Assembly: GCF_004118325.1 (NCBI RefSeq)
Contig: NZ_RDFA01000003.1
Coordinates: forward strand, 310,001 to 374,000
From: Halorientalis pallida
GTDB taxonomy: Archaea > Halobacteriota > Halobacteria > Halobacteriales > Haloarculaceae
DNA length: 64,000 nucleotides
Direction of reading: 5' to 3'
Positions 16,372 to 26,049 of the stretch are shown here, one piece after another. A model generated the notes under the pieces. That model did no database searches. It worked only from the letters and a program-made list of their open reading frames with translations, and was not told the origin of the DNA. Numbering within the stretch: position 1 is the stretch's first letter; each line of letters starts with the position of its first letter. The position numbers were made by a program, and so were the translations under genes.

Positions 16372-17592
16372 ATGGCAACAGAAAACAAGAAACGGTCGGT
16401 CAGTTTCGACACTGGCGAGGAGACACGACTGATCCTCGACAGCCTCGACGAGTTCATGGAGCAGGAGGTCGAGCCAGTCAGGGACGAACTGGGCGAGACG
16501 TGGGAGAACCCACGACTGCGCCACGAGGACGACGGGCGACTGGTCCCGGAAGTCGTCGACGCCATCGAGACCATCCGAAAGAAGAGCGCCGACGCGGGCT
16601 ACTACGCGATGAACCTCCCCGAAGACGTAGGCGGGGAGGACGTCTCGAACGTCACCTGGTACCGGGCGAAGAAACACGTCGCGAGCCACGGCGTCGGGTT
16701 GACCGAGTACGTCCTCGCGGGGCCGGAAGGGCCCAAGCCGCTTCTGATGCAGGCCGAAGGTGACCAGGTCGAGAAGTACCTGGAGCCGGCCGTCGCGGGC
16801 GAGGTGTCCACGGCCTTCGCCCAGACCGAGCCCGGCCAGGGATCGGACTCGCCGAACATGGACACCCACGCCGAGAAGGACGGCGACGAGTGGGTCCTCA
16901 ACGGACAGAAGCAGTGGATCACGAACGCGCCCTACGCCGACTTCGTGCAGGTGTTCGCGCGAACGACGCCACAGGAGGAGGCCGGCCGCTACGGCGGGAT
17001 CACCTGCTTCATCGTGGAGGCCGACGAGTTCGAGCTCGGGTCGATGAACAACGCCGTCGGACTCGAGGGGATGCAGGCCGAGTTGCTGTTCGACGACGTG
17101 CGACTCGGGGAGGACCGCGTCCTCGGACAGCCCGACACCGCCTTCTACAACGCCATGGACTTCCTCTCGCTGGGCCGGCTGGAACTCGGCGCGGAGGCGG
17201 TCGGCTACGCCGAACACCTCATCGAGAAAGGCGTCGAGTACGCCAACGACCGGGAGGCCTTCGGGCGCCCCATCGGGAAGTTTCAGGGTATCTCACACAA
17301 ACTCGCCGAGGGTAGAGCGCGCAACTACGCCGCCGACGCCGCCGGCCTGAAACTCGCCTGGGAGATGGACCGGGGCGAGCAGGCCATCGAGGAGTCCTCG
17401 ATCTTCAAGTACCTCGCGACGAACGTCTACTTCGACATCGCCGACGACGTGGTGCAGGTCCACGGTGGGAACGGGCTGTCCGAGGACAACCCGTTCATGG
17501 ACCACCTCCACGTCGCCCGCATCCTGCGGGTCGTCGAGGGCACCGACGAGATTCAGCTCAACACCATCGCCAAACAGCTGGGCGTGTCGTAA
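16372..17592 (+). CDS. Acyl-CoA dehydrogenase
   Basis: 406 residues, full-length FAD-dependent acyl-CoA dehydrogenase. The FAD/substrate motif AFAQTEPGQGSDSPN is near residue 143, the W-I-T-N-A motif near 179, and the C-terminal VVQVHGGNGLSEDNP and ARILRVVEGTDEIQ motifs near 360-395. In the C-terminal motif the usual Gly-Tyr is Gly-Leu. It would introduce the alpha-beta double bond in an acyl-CoA and pass electrons to an ETF not in this window. It is the strongest evidence that the first 17 kb concerns acyl degradation. Confidence 0.94.
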   Translation: MATENKKRSVSFDTGEETRLILDSLDEFMEQEVEPVRDELGETWENPRLRHEDDGRLVPEVVDAIETIRKKSADAGYYAMNLPEDVGGEDVSNVTWYRAKKHVASHGVGLTEYVLAGPEGPKPLLMQAEGDQVEKYLEPAVAGEVSTAFAQTEPGQGSDSPNMDTHAEKDGDEWVLNGQKQWITNAPYADFVQVFARTTPQEEAGRYGGITCFIVEADEFELGSMNNAVGLEGMQAELLFDDVRLGEDRVLGQPDTAFYNAMDFLSLGRLELGAEAVGYAEHLIEKGVEYANDREAFGRPIGKFQGISHKLAEGRARNYAADAAGLKLAWEMDRGEQAIEESSIFKYLATNVYFDIADDVVQVHGGNGLSEDNPFMDHLHVARILRVVEGTDEIQLNTIAKQLGVS

Positions 17593-17710
17593 GCCGGCGC
17601 ACTCGACCGACGACGGTCGGCAGTCCGGAGACGGCGGCGGGCCAGGCCCCTATCGATCGATGGGAACCGTCGAGTGAATTTAACACGACAGCGATCCGAT
17701 CTGTACGTGT

Positions 17711-18160
17711 ATGTACGATAGAATACTGCTCGCGACCGACGGGACAGCCGCATCGGACGACGCCGAAGCGCACGCCATCGACCTCGCGGCGGCCCACGAG
17801 GCCGTCTTGCACGCCCTGTACGTCGTCGACGAGAACGTCGTGACCGCTTACAGCGGCGACGAGTACGTCGACGAGAGTGAGGGACCGGAACACGGGCTCG
17901 AGGAACTGGGAACTGAGCGACTCGCCGCGATCCGAGAGGAGGCGAGCGACGCCGGGGTCGAGGTGGGCGACGAGATACGGCACGGCCAGCCGGCCGAGAC
18001 CATCGTGGCTTACGCCGACGAGCAGGACGCAGACCTGCTCGTCCTCGGGACGAAACGTCGGCCGGAGGAGTACCGGACCCTGCTCGGGAGCGTCACCGAT
18101 CGCGTCGTACGGTTGACGACCCGCCCCGCGACCGTCGTGAAGACGGAAGTGAGCGAATGA
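17711..18160 (+). CDS. Universal stress protein (UspA family)
   Basis: 149 residues. It begins MYDRILLATDGTAASDDAEAHA, the UspA beta1-alpha1 start with the conserved ATDG, and ends with the nucleotide-binding LLGSVTDRVVRLTTRPATVV segment matching the G-2x-G-9x-G-(S/T) pattern only loosely; the first G-xx-G is LGTKRRPEE. ATP binding is therefore uncertain. TATA-like GAATTTAAC near 17676 lies about 30 bases upstream of the ATG. A second, more divergent Usp gene lies at 18612. Confidence 0.9.
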   Translation: MYDRILLATDGTAASDDAEAHAIDLAAAHEAVLHALYVVDENVVTAYSGDEYVDESEGPEHGLEELGTERLAAIREEASDAGVEVGDEIRHGQPAETIVAYADEQDADLLVLGTKRRPEEYRTLLGSVTDRVVRLTTRPATVVKTEVSE

Positions 18161-18262
18161 CCGAACCGGACCGAAACGAGGCCGTTTCCCTGCGGGATCG
18201 GCCCTGACGACCAGTCCCCCCGCGGACACCGTCGGGCGTCCGCTGTGATCGGGTCGGCGTGG

Positions 18263-18538
18263 TCAGTGCCGAAACATCAGGATGCGGTCGGGTTCGTGTC
18301 GGATGCAAAACGGCGTCACCGAGGACGGGGTGAACGTGTTGTCGGTCTTCTCGGAGATGAACAACTGCTCGAAAGGATTCCCGCAGGCGGGGCAGGCGTA
18401 CTCGTTCTTGTTCGCCCAGTGGCTGGTGTCGCGGGTCTCTTTGAGGAGTTTCAGGCCGTGACGGTAGTCGTGGACGTCGAGGGGTCCGTCGCCGTCGCCC
18501 AGCGTCTCCATGGGGGAGGGCAGGTCACGGAGCGACAT
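18263..18538 (-). CDS. Small zinc-finger-containing protein, function unknown
   Basis: 91 residues starting MSLRDLPSP. A CPACG motif near residue 48 and a later single Cys-His (FCIRHEPD) suggest a metal site of unusual spacing. The frame extends to 18613 but that part is not acidic and overlaps the divergent gene's start. It is divergent from the Usp gene at 18612, and the 73-base gap contains a perfect hairpin. Conserved haloarchaeal hypothetical; no function assigned. Confidence 0.7.
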   Translation of the reverse strand: MSLRDLPSPMETLGDGDGPLDVHDYRHGLKLLKETRDTSHWANKNEYACPACGNPFEQLFISEKTDNTFTPSSVTPFCIRHEPDRILMFRH

Positions 18539-18556
18539 CAATGTCCGGAGCGGTTC

Positions 18557-18576
18557 GGGAGGCGTTGCCGCCTCCC
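18557..18576. promoter_or_regulatory. Perfect 8-bp inverted repeat between divergent genes
   Basis: GGGAGGCG, loop TTGC, then CGCCTCCC. It lies 19-38 bases from the zinc-finger gene start and 36-55 from the Usp start, so it could be a shared operator or a 5' hairpin. No regulator is adjacent. Confidence 0.35.
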
Positions 18577-18611
18577 CCGGCGTTAAGACGCGGGCTAGAG
18601 AACGGAATCGC

Positions 18612-19061
18612 ATGACGCTTCTGGTCCCGTTCGACGGATCGGCGCTGTCCCGGAGGGCGCTCGAACGCGCGAGCGAATTCGCCGACTACCGCGACGAGGA
18701 AGTCGTCGCGCTGACGATCATCCCCGACGACGAGGAGTTCGCCCGCGAGCGCGACTGGATCGACGAGGACGGCACCTACGACCAGGCGGCCGTCTGTGAC
18801 GAGTTCGAGGGCACCGTCCAGGAAGTCGCACCGAACGCGACTTACCGGTGTGAACACCCCGACACGAGCGACTCGATGACTGCGACAGTCATCGACGACA
18901 TCACACGGACCATCAGACACGTCGCCGACGACGTGGACGCATCCATCGTGTTCATCGGCAGTGAGAACGCCGGCCGCGTCTCGACTCCGGTCACCAGCGT
19001 CGGCAGTCCCGTCTCGGAAGACCCCCGGTACGACGTACACATCGTCCGCCATTCCGACTGA
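18612..19061 (+). CDS. Universal-stress-protein-like protein (divergent)
   Basis: 149 residues starting MTLLVPFDGSALSRRALERA, with the Usp beta1-alpha1 pattern LVPFDGS. The middle contains a Cys (CDEFEG) and the C-terminal part VFIGSENAGRVSTPVTSVGSPV keeps G-rich turns but not the canonical ATP-binding motif. TATA-like GTTAAGAC lies 25-30 bases before the ATG. It differs strongly from the Usp at 17711, so it is not a recent duplicate. Confidence 0.82.
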   Translation: MTLLVPFDGSALSRRALERASEFADYRDEEVVALTIIPDDEEFARERDWIDEDGTYDQAAVCDEFEGTVQEVAPNATYRCEHPDTSDSMTATVIDDITRTIRHVADDVDASIVFIGSENAGRVSTPVTSVGSPVSEDPRYDVHIVRHSD

Positions 19062-19362
19062 GGCCCGCACCCGACTCCCCGGTCACGCCGTTCCCGGGAA
19101 CGCGGATTGCCCGGGCACTCCCACCGAGCCCTCGCGCACTTCGATCGCGATCGGGAGGACTTATAACTGGCCGATGATTTCGTGAAGAAAACTGAACCAC
19201 GATGGGTTCGTTGAATCAGGTGCGGTTCGCTCCCAATCCCGAACCGGTTTTCCCCCTCCCTCTTTCCGCTCCCCCTCCTCGGAACGTGGCCGAGTGACGA
19301 CGCCTCGCGGTAGGTCTGTCCGTGACCGAAACCACTAGCCCCTGGCTCCCCTACGGACGGAC
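19062..19362 (+). other. Intergenic region with a TATA box and possible small transcript
   Basis: A clear TATA-like CTTATAAC at 19160-19167 points to a transcript beginning near 19190. The only frame after it is a 31-codon ORF at 19202-19297 (MGSLNQVRFAPNPEP...), Pro-rich and not acidic, hence doubtful. CCCTCCCTC pyrimidine tracts follow at about 19250. A small noncoding RNA or a long leader for the 19363 gene are both possible. Confidence 0.25.
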
Positions 19363-19632
19363 ATGACTGCTGTCCTCGACCGGTTGGCCCAGCAGGACGG
19401 GTGGCACGTCGAGAACGCCGCGGCGCGCGTTCACTACGACGGCGGCACCGACCGTTACAGCATCGAGTACTACGAACCGAGCGACTGTGTGGTCTACTGG
19501 AAGGTCTCGCCCGACGGGGACATCGCCGTTCCGGTCGGTCGTGACACGGTTCCGACGCCGCTTCGCGAGCGGATTCGCCAGGATCTTGCCGCGGCCGACA
19601 TCGACCCCGAGATCGAACGACGGTCCCTCTGA
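19363..19632 (+). CDS. Conserved haloarchaeal hypothetical protein
   Basis: 89 residues starting MTAVLDRLAQQDGWHVENAA. The sequence reads as an alpha-beta domain with a central strand block RYSIEYYEPSDCVVYWKVSPDGDIAVPV and an acidic C-terminal helix. No catalytic motif or membrane segment is visible. Codon use and acidity are typical of the chromosome, supporting a real gene. It converges with the 19634 gene, one base apart. Confidence 0.7.
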   Translation: MTAVLDRLAQQDGWHVENAAARVHYDGGTDRYSIEYYEPSDCVVYWKVSPDGDIAVPVGRDTVPTPLRERIRQDLAAADIDPEIERRSL

Positions 19633-19633
19633 G

Positions 19634-19939
19634 TCACGTGGAGGGCTGCTCGCCGTCGTAGGCCTCACGGTTCCGACGGGTATCGTCCGTTCCGGCGTCC
19701 GCGACCGCCGCTTCGACGGCCGACTGACTCGCGCCCGGCGGTGGTTCGACGACCGCGTCGATCACGGCCGTCGGCGTTCCGGTCTCGGTGTCGTCCGGTT
19801 CGCCTCCAGCGTCGCTCCCCGACTCCCGTTCGTCACGCAACTCGTCCCAGAGCCGGTCGATTTCGGCGGCCAGTCCGGCCGCTCGTGCCTCGAAACCCGA
19901 ACCCTCTCGTTCACGGTCCCCAGCCGATTCGGCAGGCAT
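19634..19939 (-). CDS. Acidic hypothetical protein with N-terminal coiled coil
   Basis: 101 residues from MPAESAGDREREGSG. Residues about 15-40 (FEARAAGLAAEIDRLWDELRDE) form a short heptad pattern; the rest is Gly/Asp/Thr-rich and probably disordered. A GTG at 19960 would add seven residues, but the TATA box ATTTATC at 19966-19972 (minus strand) lies 27-33 bases before the ATG at 19939, deciding for the shorter form. Function unknown. Confidence 0.6.
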   Translation of the reverse strand: MPAESAGDREREGSGFEARAAGLAAEIDRLWDELRDERESGSDAGGEPDDTETGTPTAVIDAVVEPPPGASQSAVEAAVADAGTDDTRRNREAYDGEQPST

Positions 19940-20065
19940 CGGTATGTGAATTGGACCCACACATGGATAAATCTACAGTCAAATACGGTGATTTATACGG
20001 TAACCCGAGCGAAAACCGATCTCGCGAGGCGGAGATTTTAATCCCGCAGGCGGCCAGGCAATGGT

Positions 20066-20830
20066 ATGAGCGTGGACCAGTCGGACGTACGAGCGGTCGC
20101 CGGGGCGATCCGCGACGCTGAGACGGTCGTCGCGCTGACCGGAGCCGGCGTCAGCACCGCGTCGGGCATCCCGGACTTCCGCGGTGAGGACGGCATCTGG
20201 GAGCGCCACGATCCGATGGACTTCCACATCGACCGGTTCCGGTCCGACCCCGGGGGGTTCTGGGACGACCGCGTGAAACTCCTGGCAGCGGCGTTCGACG
20301 ACGGCAACGTCGCACCCAACGCCGCCCACGAGGCACTGGCGGAACTCGAATCGGCGGGCTACCTCGACACCGTCGTCACCCAGAACATCGACGGGCTCCA
20401 CCAGGACGCCGGCTCCGAGGGCGTGATCGAGATCCACGGCTCGGCCGCGCGGGTGGTCTGTCGGGACTGTAGTCGGCGGTTCGACGCCGAACCGGCGATG
20501 GAGCGGGCCCGGGACGGCGACCTCCCACCGACCTGTGACGACTGCGACGGCACGCTCAAGCCCGACACCGTGCTGTTCGGGGAGCAGTTGCCCGAACACG
20601 CGCTGATGCAGTCACAGGCGAAAGCCGAGAACGCGGACGTGTTCCTGGCCGTCGGCTCGTCGCTGACCGTCCAGCCGGCCGCCTCGCTCCCGCGGGTCGC
20701 CGCCGAGCGGGGGGCGACGCTCGTGTTGGTGAACCTCGAATCCACGCCCGTCTCCGAGCGGGCCGACTACGATCTCCGGGCGGACGTGACCGAGGCGCTC
20801 CCGCGACTGCGGCAGGCGGTCAAGGAGTGA
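20066..20830 (+). CDS. Sir2-family NAD-dependent protein deacylase (sirtuin)
   Basis: 254 residues. NAD-binding GAGVSTASGIPDFRG begins at residue 26, the TQNIDGLH motif with the catalytic His follows the acceptor pocket, HGS is at the end of that block, and a four-Cys zinc site is formed by CRDC and CDDC. GSSL and NLE near the C-terminus complete the Rossmann fold. It would remove acyl groups from lysines using NAD. The TATA box ATTTTAAT at 20034-20041 lies 25-32 bases before the ATG. Histone-like or metabolic enzyme targets cannot be inferred. Confidence 0.94.
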   Translation: MSVDQSDVRAVAGAIRDAETVVALTGAGVSTASGIPDFRGEDGIWERHDPMDFHIDRFRSDPGGFWDDRVKLLAAAFDDGNVAPNAAHEALAELESAGYLDTVVTQNIDGLHQDAGSEGVIEIHGSAARVVCRDCSRRFDAEPAMERARDGDLPPTCDDCDGTLKPDTVLFGEQLPEHALMQSQAKAENADVFLAVGSSLTVQPAASLPRVAAERGATLVLVNLESTPVSERADYDLRADVTEALPRLRQAVKE

Positions 20831-20906
20831 GGGCGGTCGGCGACCGGGCCCGCGTAGCATACTCACCCCCACGCTTTTGATGTGACCGGGCGTGGGTTCC
20901 GTCGCT

Positions 20907-21305
20907 ATGGAGTACGAAGTACTCGACACCGAGGACGTACCGGTCACCGACCTGTCGGAGGTCGAGGGCGTGCCGCCGGATCTGGACATCCGTCCCGTCG
21001 GACGGACGATGGGCCTCGACAACCTCCACGTGACGCTGTGGCATTTCGAGCCCGGCGAGGAGATCCAGTATCACGCGCACAGCGAGCAGGAAGAACTCTA
21101 CTACGTGATCGAGGGCGAGTTCTCGCTGAAGCTCGGTCGCTCCGGCGAGGAGGAGACGATGGAGGTCGGCCCGGGCGCGTTCTGGGCGGCCGGCCCGGAG
21201 ATCGGGCACGGTCACCGCTACGTCGGCGACGACGAGGGCGTCATCCTCGCGGTCGGCGCGCCGGCGGTCGAAGACCCCGGCCTCGACCCGCACAGTCTCG
21301 ACTGA
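20907..21305 (+). CDS. Cupin-domain protein
   Basis: 132 residues from MEYEVLDTEDVPVTD. The cupin motif 1 is EEIQYHAHSEQEELYYVIEGE (two His and a Glu as metal ligands) and motif 2 is PGAFWAAGPEIGHGHRYVG. It is a single beta-barrel cupin that probably binds a divalent metal; the reaction is unknown. A GTG at 20892 is in frame, but a TATA-like CTTTTGAT around 20875-20882 favours the ATG at 20907. Confidence 0.87.
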   Translation: MEYEVLDTEDVPVTDLSEVEGVPPDLDIRPVGRTMGLDNLHVTLWHFEPGEEIQYHAHSEQEELYYVIEGEFSLKLGRSGEEETMEVGPGAFWAAGPEIGHGHRYVGDDEGVILAVGAPAVEDPGLDPHSLD

Positions 21306-21311
21306 GCCCGG

Positions 21312-21551
21312 TCAGGCGTAGCTCTGATCGAGGTATTCGAGGATGCGCTCGGACTCGGCCATCGTGATGCCGCGGTCCTCGTCGACGACGACGGGGACCT
21401 GGCGCTGGCCGGAGGTTCGCTTGACTTCGTTGCGTCGGGAGTGGAGCCCTTCCACCCAGACCGACTCGTAGTCGATGTCCAGTTCTTCGATCCGGTCCAC
21501 GACGAGTTCGCAGTACGGACAGCCCTCCAGCCGATAGAGTGTCATCGTCAT
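21312..21551 (-). CDS. Glutaredoxin-like protein
   Basis: 79 residues. The redox motif CPYC is at residues 11-14, and VPVVVDEDRG with the cis-proline lies near residue 52, followed by a SERILEYLDQ helix as in glutathione S-transferase N-domains. Haloarchaea use gamma-glutamylcysteine rather than glutathione, so the reductant is not certain. TATA-like GTTTTTTG lies 26-33 bases upstream of the ATG. It is divergent from a redoxin-fold gene whose peroxidatic Cys is missing. Confidence 0.9.
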   Translation of the reverse strand: MTMTLYRLEGCPYCELVVDRIEELDIDYESVWVEGLHSRRNEVKRTSGQRQVPVVVDEDRGITMAESERILEYLDQSYA

Positions 21552-21661
21552 ACCACCCGCTACGAGGCCGGCTGGCAAAAAACTGCGGCTCAGGGTCGTC
21601 TGTGTGGCCCCAGCCCCGGACGTTCGCCGGGGTTTTTGAGGGAGGGACTCCATGCCCGGGT

Positions 21662-22141
21662 ATGCCACCCGCTGACGGCGACGACATCCCCGATTTCGAG
21701 GCACTGTGCTGTGACGGCGAGACGTTTCGCTCGACCCACTTCTCCGAGGCCGTAGGCGAACGCGGCGCGGTCCTGGTCTCGACCGGTTTCGTCTACAGCG
21801 CCATCGCACAGAACTGGTGGAAGCGCTTCCAGAAGTACGGCTGGGACGACTTCGACGAGGTGCCCGTCCTCGGAATCAGTCGTGACGGTCCCTACGCCCA
21901 GAACGACTTCCTCCGCTGGCTCGGTCGCCCACCCTTCCGGATGTTCGCCGACGTGAACGGCGACGTGTCGGAGGCGCTGGACCTGCTCACCGACCGCGAC
22001 CACATGGCCAACGTCGCGACGCCGTGGCGGTCCGTGTTCGTCGTCGATCCCGACCTCGAAGTGCAGTTCGCCTACGTCGCCGACGAGTGGATCGGCCCGC
22101 TCCCCCACGAGGACGTGGAGGCGGCCGTGGCGGAACTCTGA
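21662..22141 (+). CDS. Peroxiredoxin/AhpC-TSA-fold protein without the peroxidatic cysteine
   Basis: 159 residues from MPPADGDDIPDFEALCCDGE. The thioredoxin-like redoxin fold is recognisable by comparison with the peroxiredoxin at 26557: VLVSTGFVYSAIAQNWWKRF aligns with VLAFFPGAFTPPCQEEMSQF, and the catalytic Cys of the latter is replaced. The only cysteines are a CC pair at residues 16-17 near the N-terminus. It is therefore unlikely to be a standard peroxidase and may bind rather than reduce. TATA-like GGTTTTTGAG precedes the ATG by 22-31 bases. It shares a divergent promoter region with glutaredoxin. Confidence 0.82.
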   Translation: MPPADGDDIPDFEALCCDGETFRSTHFSEAVGERGAVLVSTGFVYSAIAQNWWKRFQKYGWDDFDEVPVLGISRDGPYAQNDFLRWLGRPPFRMFADVNGDVSEALDLLTDRDHMANVATPWRSVFVVDPDLEVQFAYVADEWIGPLPHEDVEAAVAEL

Positions 22142-22266
22142 GCGGAAGCCGTCAGACCGGTAGTGGTCCGAGACGCACTATCACGGACGGCACGGGGCGA
22201 ATCGGCCCGTCGGGCCGGACGTGTCGAGGCAGGGATTTACGTCTTCGACCCCCCGATGTCGATTGT

Positions 22267-22626
22267 ATGGATTCCGGAAGTGAGATGGTGATCCACATCA
22301 CGAGCGGCGAGACCGGCGATTGGCGAATGGCGCTGCGTAACCTCGTGAATCTCGTACAGGACGAGACGGTGTCGACACCGCCGGGGTTGATGAAGGTCGT
22401 CGTCAACGGGCCGGCCGTCCGGTTTCTCCTGACGACGGCCCCGGAAGCTGACAAGATCGAACGAATGGCGGACGCTGGCGTGGAAATTTCCGCCTGTGGG
22501 AACTCCCTCGAACGGTTCGACCACACGGCCGAGAGCCTCGCCGATGGAGTCACGACCGTTCCGTCCGGCGTCGCGGAAGTCACTCGTGCCCAGAAACGGG
22601 GCGCGACGTATCTGAAACTGCCGTAG
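22267..22626 (+). CDS. DsrE/DsrF-like family protein
   Basis: 119 residues (or 113 from the ATG at 22285). The pattern MVIHITSGETGDWRMALRNLVNL and the VEISACGNSLERF segment with one conserved Cys (near residue 78) match COG1416 DsrE/F-like proteins, which in sulfur metabolism carry persulfide on that cysteine. A sulfur-relay role is possible but no other sulfur genes are adjacent. It ends 52 bases before the convergent long-chain acyl-CoA synthetase. Confidence 0.82.
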   Translation: MDSGSEMVIHITSGETGDWRMALRNLVNLVQDETVSTPPGLMKVVVNGPAVRFLLTTAPEADKIERMADAGVEISACGNSLERFDHTAESLADGVTTVPSGVAEVTRAQKRGATYLKLP

Positions 22627-22678
22627 CCACCGAAGGCGGGTTCGTTCGTGATAATGGGGGTGCCGACGAATCCGGCGG

Positions 22679-24673
<1,995 letters not shown>

Positions 24674-24755
24674 TGGCGTGACCCACGCAGTCCCACACAA
24701 TAATACGTTCGGGAATTACTCGCTCACCCCTGATACAAGGTTACCTATACGAACT

Positions 24756-24896
24756 TTACAGCGAGGGGTCGATATCGGCGTCGGTGAACTCGCGGTCGCA
24801 GTCGTCACACCGGTAGGTTCCGATGGCGACTTTCCGGAGCGTACGGGTGCGACCACAGGACGGACAGGCGATATCGACGAGCAGCGTCACACTCAC
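24756..24896 (-). CDS. Small two-motif zinc-finger protein
   Basis: 46 residues starting with GTG at 24896 (VSVTLLVDIACPSCG). Two CxxC motifs, CPSCG and CDDCD, are spaced 18 residues apart, matching the haloarchaeal small proteins of under 70 residues with two C(P)xCG motifs, which have been shown in Haloferax to fold around zinc. A seven-codon ORF (ATG 24916) ends in TGA that overlaps the GTG, so coupling from a tiny upstream ORF is possible. A TATA-like GTTTATTTC near 24962-24970 would start a short leader. Confidence 0.65.
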   Translation of the reverse strand: MSVTLLVDIACPSCGRTRTLRKVAIGTYRCDDCDREFTDADIDPSL

Positions 24897-25018
24897 GCGT
24901 CGTCGCCCTCGAACATTAGCGTGCCGGGGGACTGTAGCACGGTTCGGACACCCGCCGTTTGAAATAAACGGTTTGAACGGTCGCGGCAGTTTATGCCGGT
25001 ATACGGTCGAACTGTGAT

Positions 25019-25561
25019 ATGCCGCATTCCAGGCGTGTTCTCGTCGCTGCGTCGGACGGGCAGGCGGCGACGTACCAGGAGTGGCTCGACGACTGGTCGA
25101 GCGAGGTGGTCGAGAGCGACGCGGAGTTACTGTCGACGGTGACGCCAGACGTGGCCGCGATCGTGGTCGAGACGGAGGTCGCGAGCGACGGCGTGGAACG
25201 GTTGTTCGACGAGTTAGTCGCGCGGGCCGTCGACCGTCCGGTGATCGTCGTCGGTGACGACGCACCGAACGCCGACGGAATCGGACTTCGGTTCACCGAG
25301 TACCTGGTTCGACCGCTGGACCCGGAACCGTTCAGAGAGGCCGTCGCGACGGCGGCGTCGATGTCCGACGAGGCCGTCCGAAAGCAGACGTACCTCTCGC
25401 TGGCGGCCAGCCAGGCCGCGCTGGAACTGGAGCTGACGCCGACCGAACGATCCGGCCACGACGTGTACGACCGGCACGTGGAACGGCTCGACCAGCTCCG
25501 TGACCGGTCCGAAGCCGCACTCGACGAGCTGGACGAACGGCTGTCCGGCCACCCCTCCTGA
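25019..25561 (+). CDS. Degenerate receiver-like protein with HalX C-terminal domain
   Basis: 180 residues. Residues about 6-115 follow the receiver topology (RRVLVAAS at beta1, IAAIVVETEV at beta3, VGDDAP at beta4, EYLVRPL at beta5, where the conserved K-P is R-P). The phosphoacceptor Asp after beta3 is Glu in VVETEV and the beta1 acidic pair is absent, so phosphorylation is doubtful. Residues about 120-180 (YLSLAASQAALELELTPTE) match the HalX domain, confined largely to haloarchaeal regulators. It probably acts as a sensor or regulator without phosphotransfer. TATA-like TTTATG lies 25-30 bases before the ATG. Confidence 0.75.
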   Translation: MPHSRRVLVAASDGQAATYQEWLDDWSSEVVESDAELLSTVTPDVAAIVVETEVASDGVERLFDELVARAVDRPVIVVGDDAPNADGIGLRFTEYLVRPLDPEPFREAVATAASMSDEAVRKQTYLSLAASQAALELELTPTERSGHDVYDRHVERLDQLRDRSEAALDELDERLSGHPS

Positions 25562-25605
25562 TTCCGACCGCTGGATTTTTGCCCCGCTCGGGCGCGTCCT
25601 GAGGC

Positions 25606-26049
25606 ATGCGCCGTCTTCCAGTTCCGCTGCTTCCAGCCTGGCTGCGGTGGCTCGGTGTGGCCGCCGTCGCCGGGTTCGTCTTCGTCAATTCGGTGCTGGT
25701 CGCGCCACCCCCGGACCCGGTCATCCCGGGCAAGTTCGACTTCGTTCCGCTCGACAAGTGGCGTCACTTCCTCGCCTACGCGGCCATCGCCTACGCGCTG
25801 GCGTACGCCCTGGCGGACTCGGAGCGGCAGCGTACCGAGCTCGCCGTCGGCGTGTTCTGCGTGGCGATGCTGTACGGGATCGGGATCGAACTCTGTCAGT
25901 GGACGATCCCGAACCGGTTTTTCAGCGTCGAAGACGCCTACGCGAACGCCATCGGTGCCGGGCTGGTGGTCGTCTGGTACGCGATCGAGCCGTACCTGCA
26001 ACTCCGCCCGCTCTCGTCGTTTGTGCAGGCGAGCGAGACCGACGCCTGA
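25606..26049 (+). CDS. VanZ-like integral membrane protein
   Basis: 147 residues with four predicted helices. The VanZ-like signature PLDKWRHFLAYAAIAYAL (residues about 48-65) with the D-K-x-x-H-F-x-x-Y pattern and the later IELCQWTIPNRFFSVEDAYANAIG stretch are typical of the family. Its job is unknown in archaea. TATA-like GATTTTTG lies 24-33 bases upstream of the ATG. Confidence 0.85.
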   Translation: MRRLPVPLLPAWLRWLGVAAVAGFVFVNSVLVAPPPDPVIPGKFDFVPLDKWRHFLAYAAIAYALAYALADSERQRTELAVGVFCVAMLYGIGIELCQWTIPNRFFSVEDAYANAIGAGLVVVWYAIEPYLQLRPLSSFVQASETDA

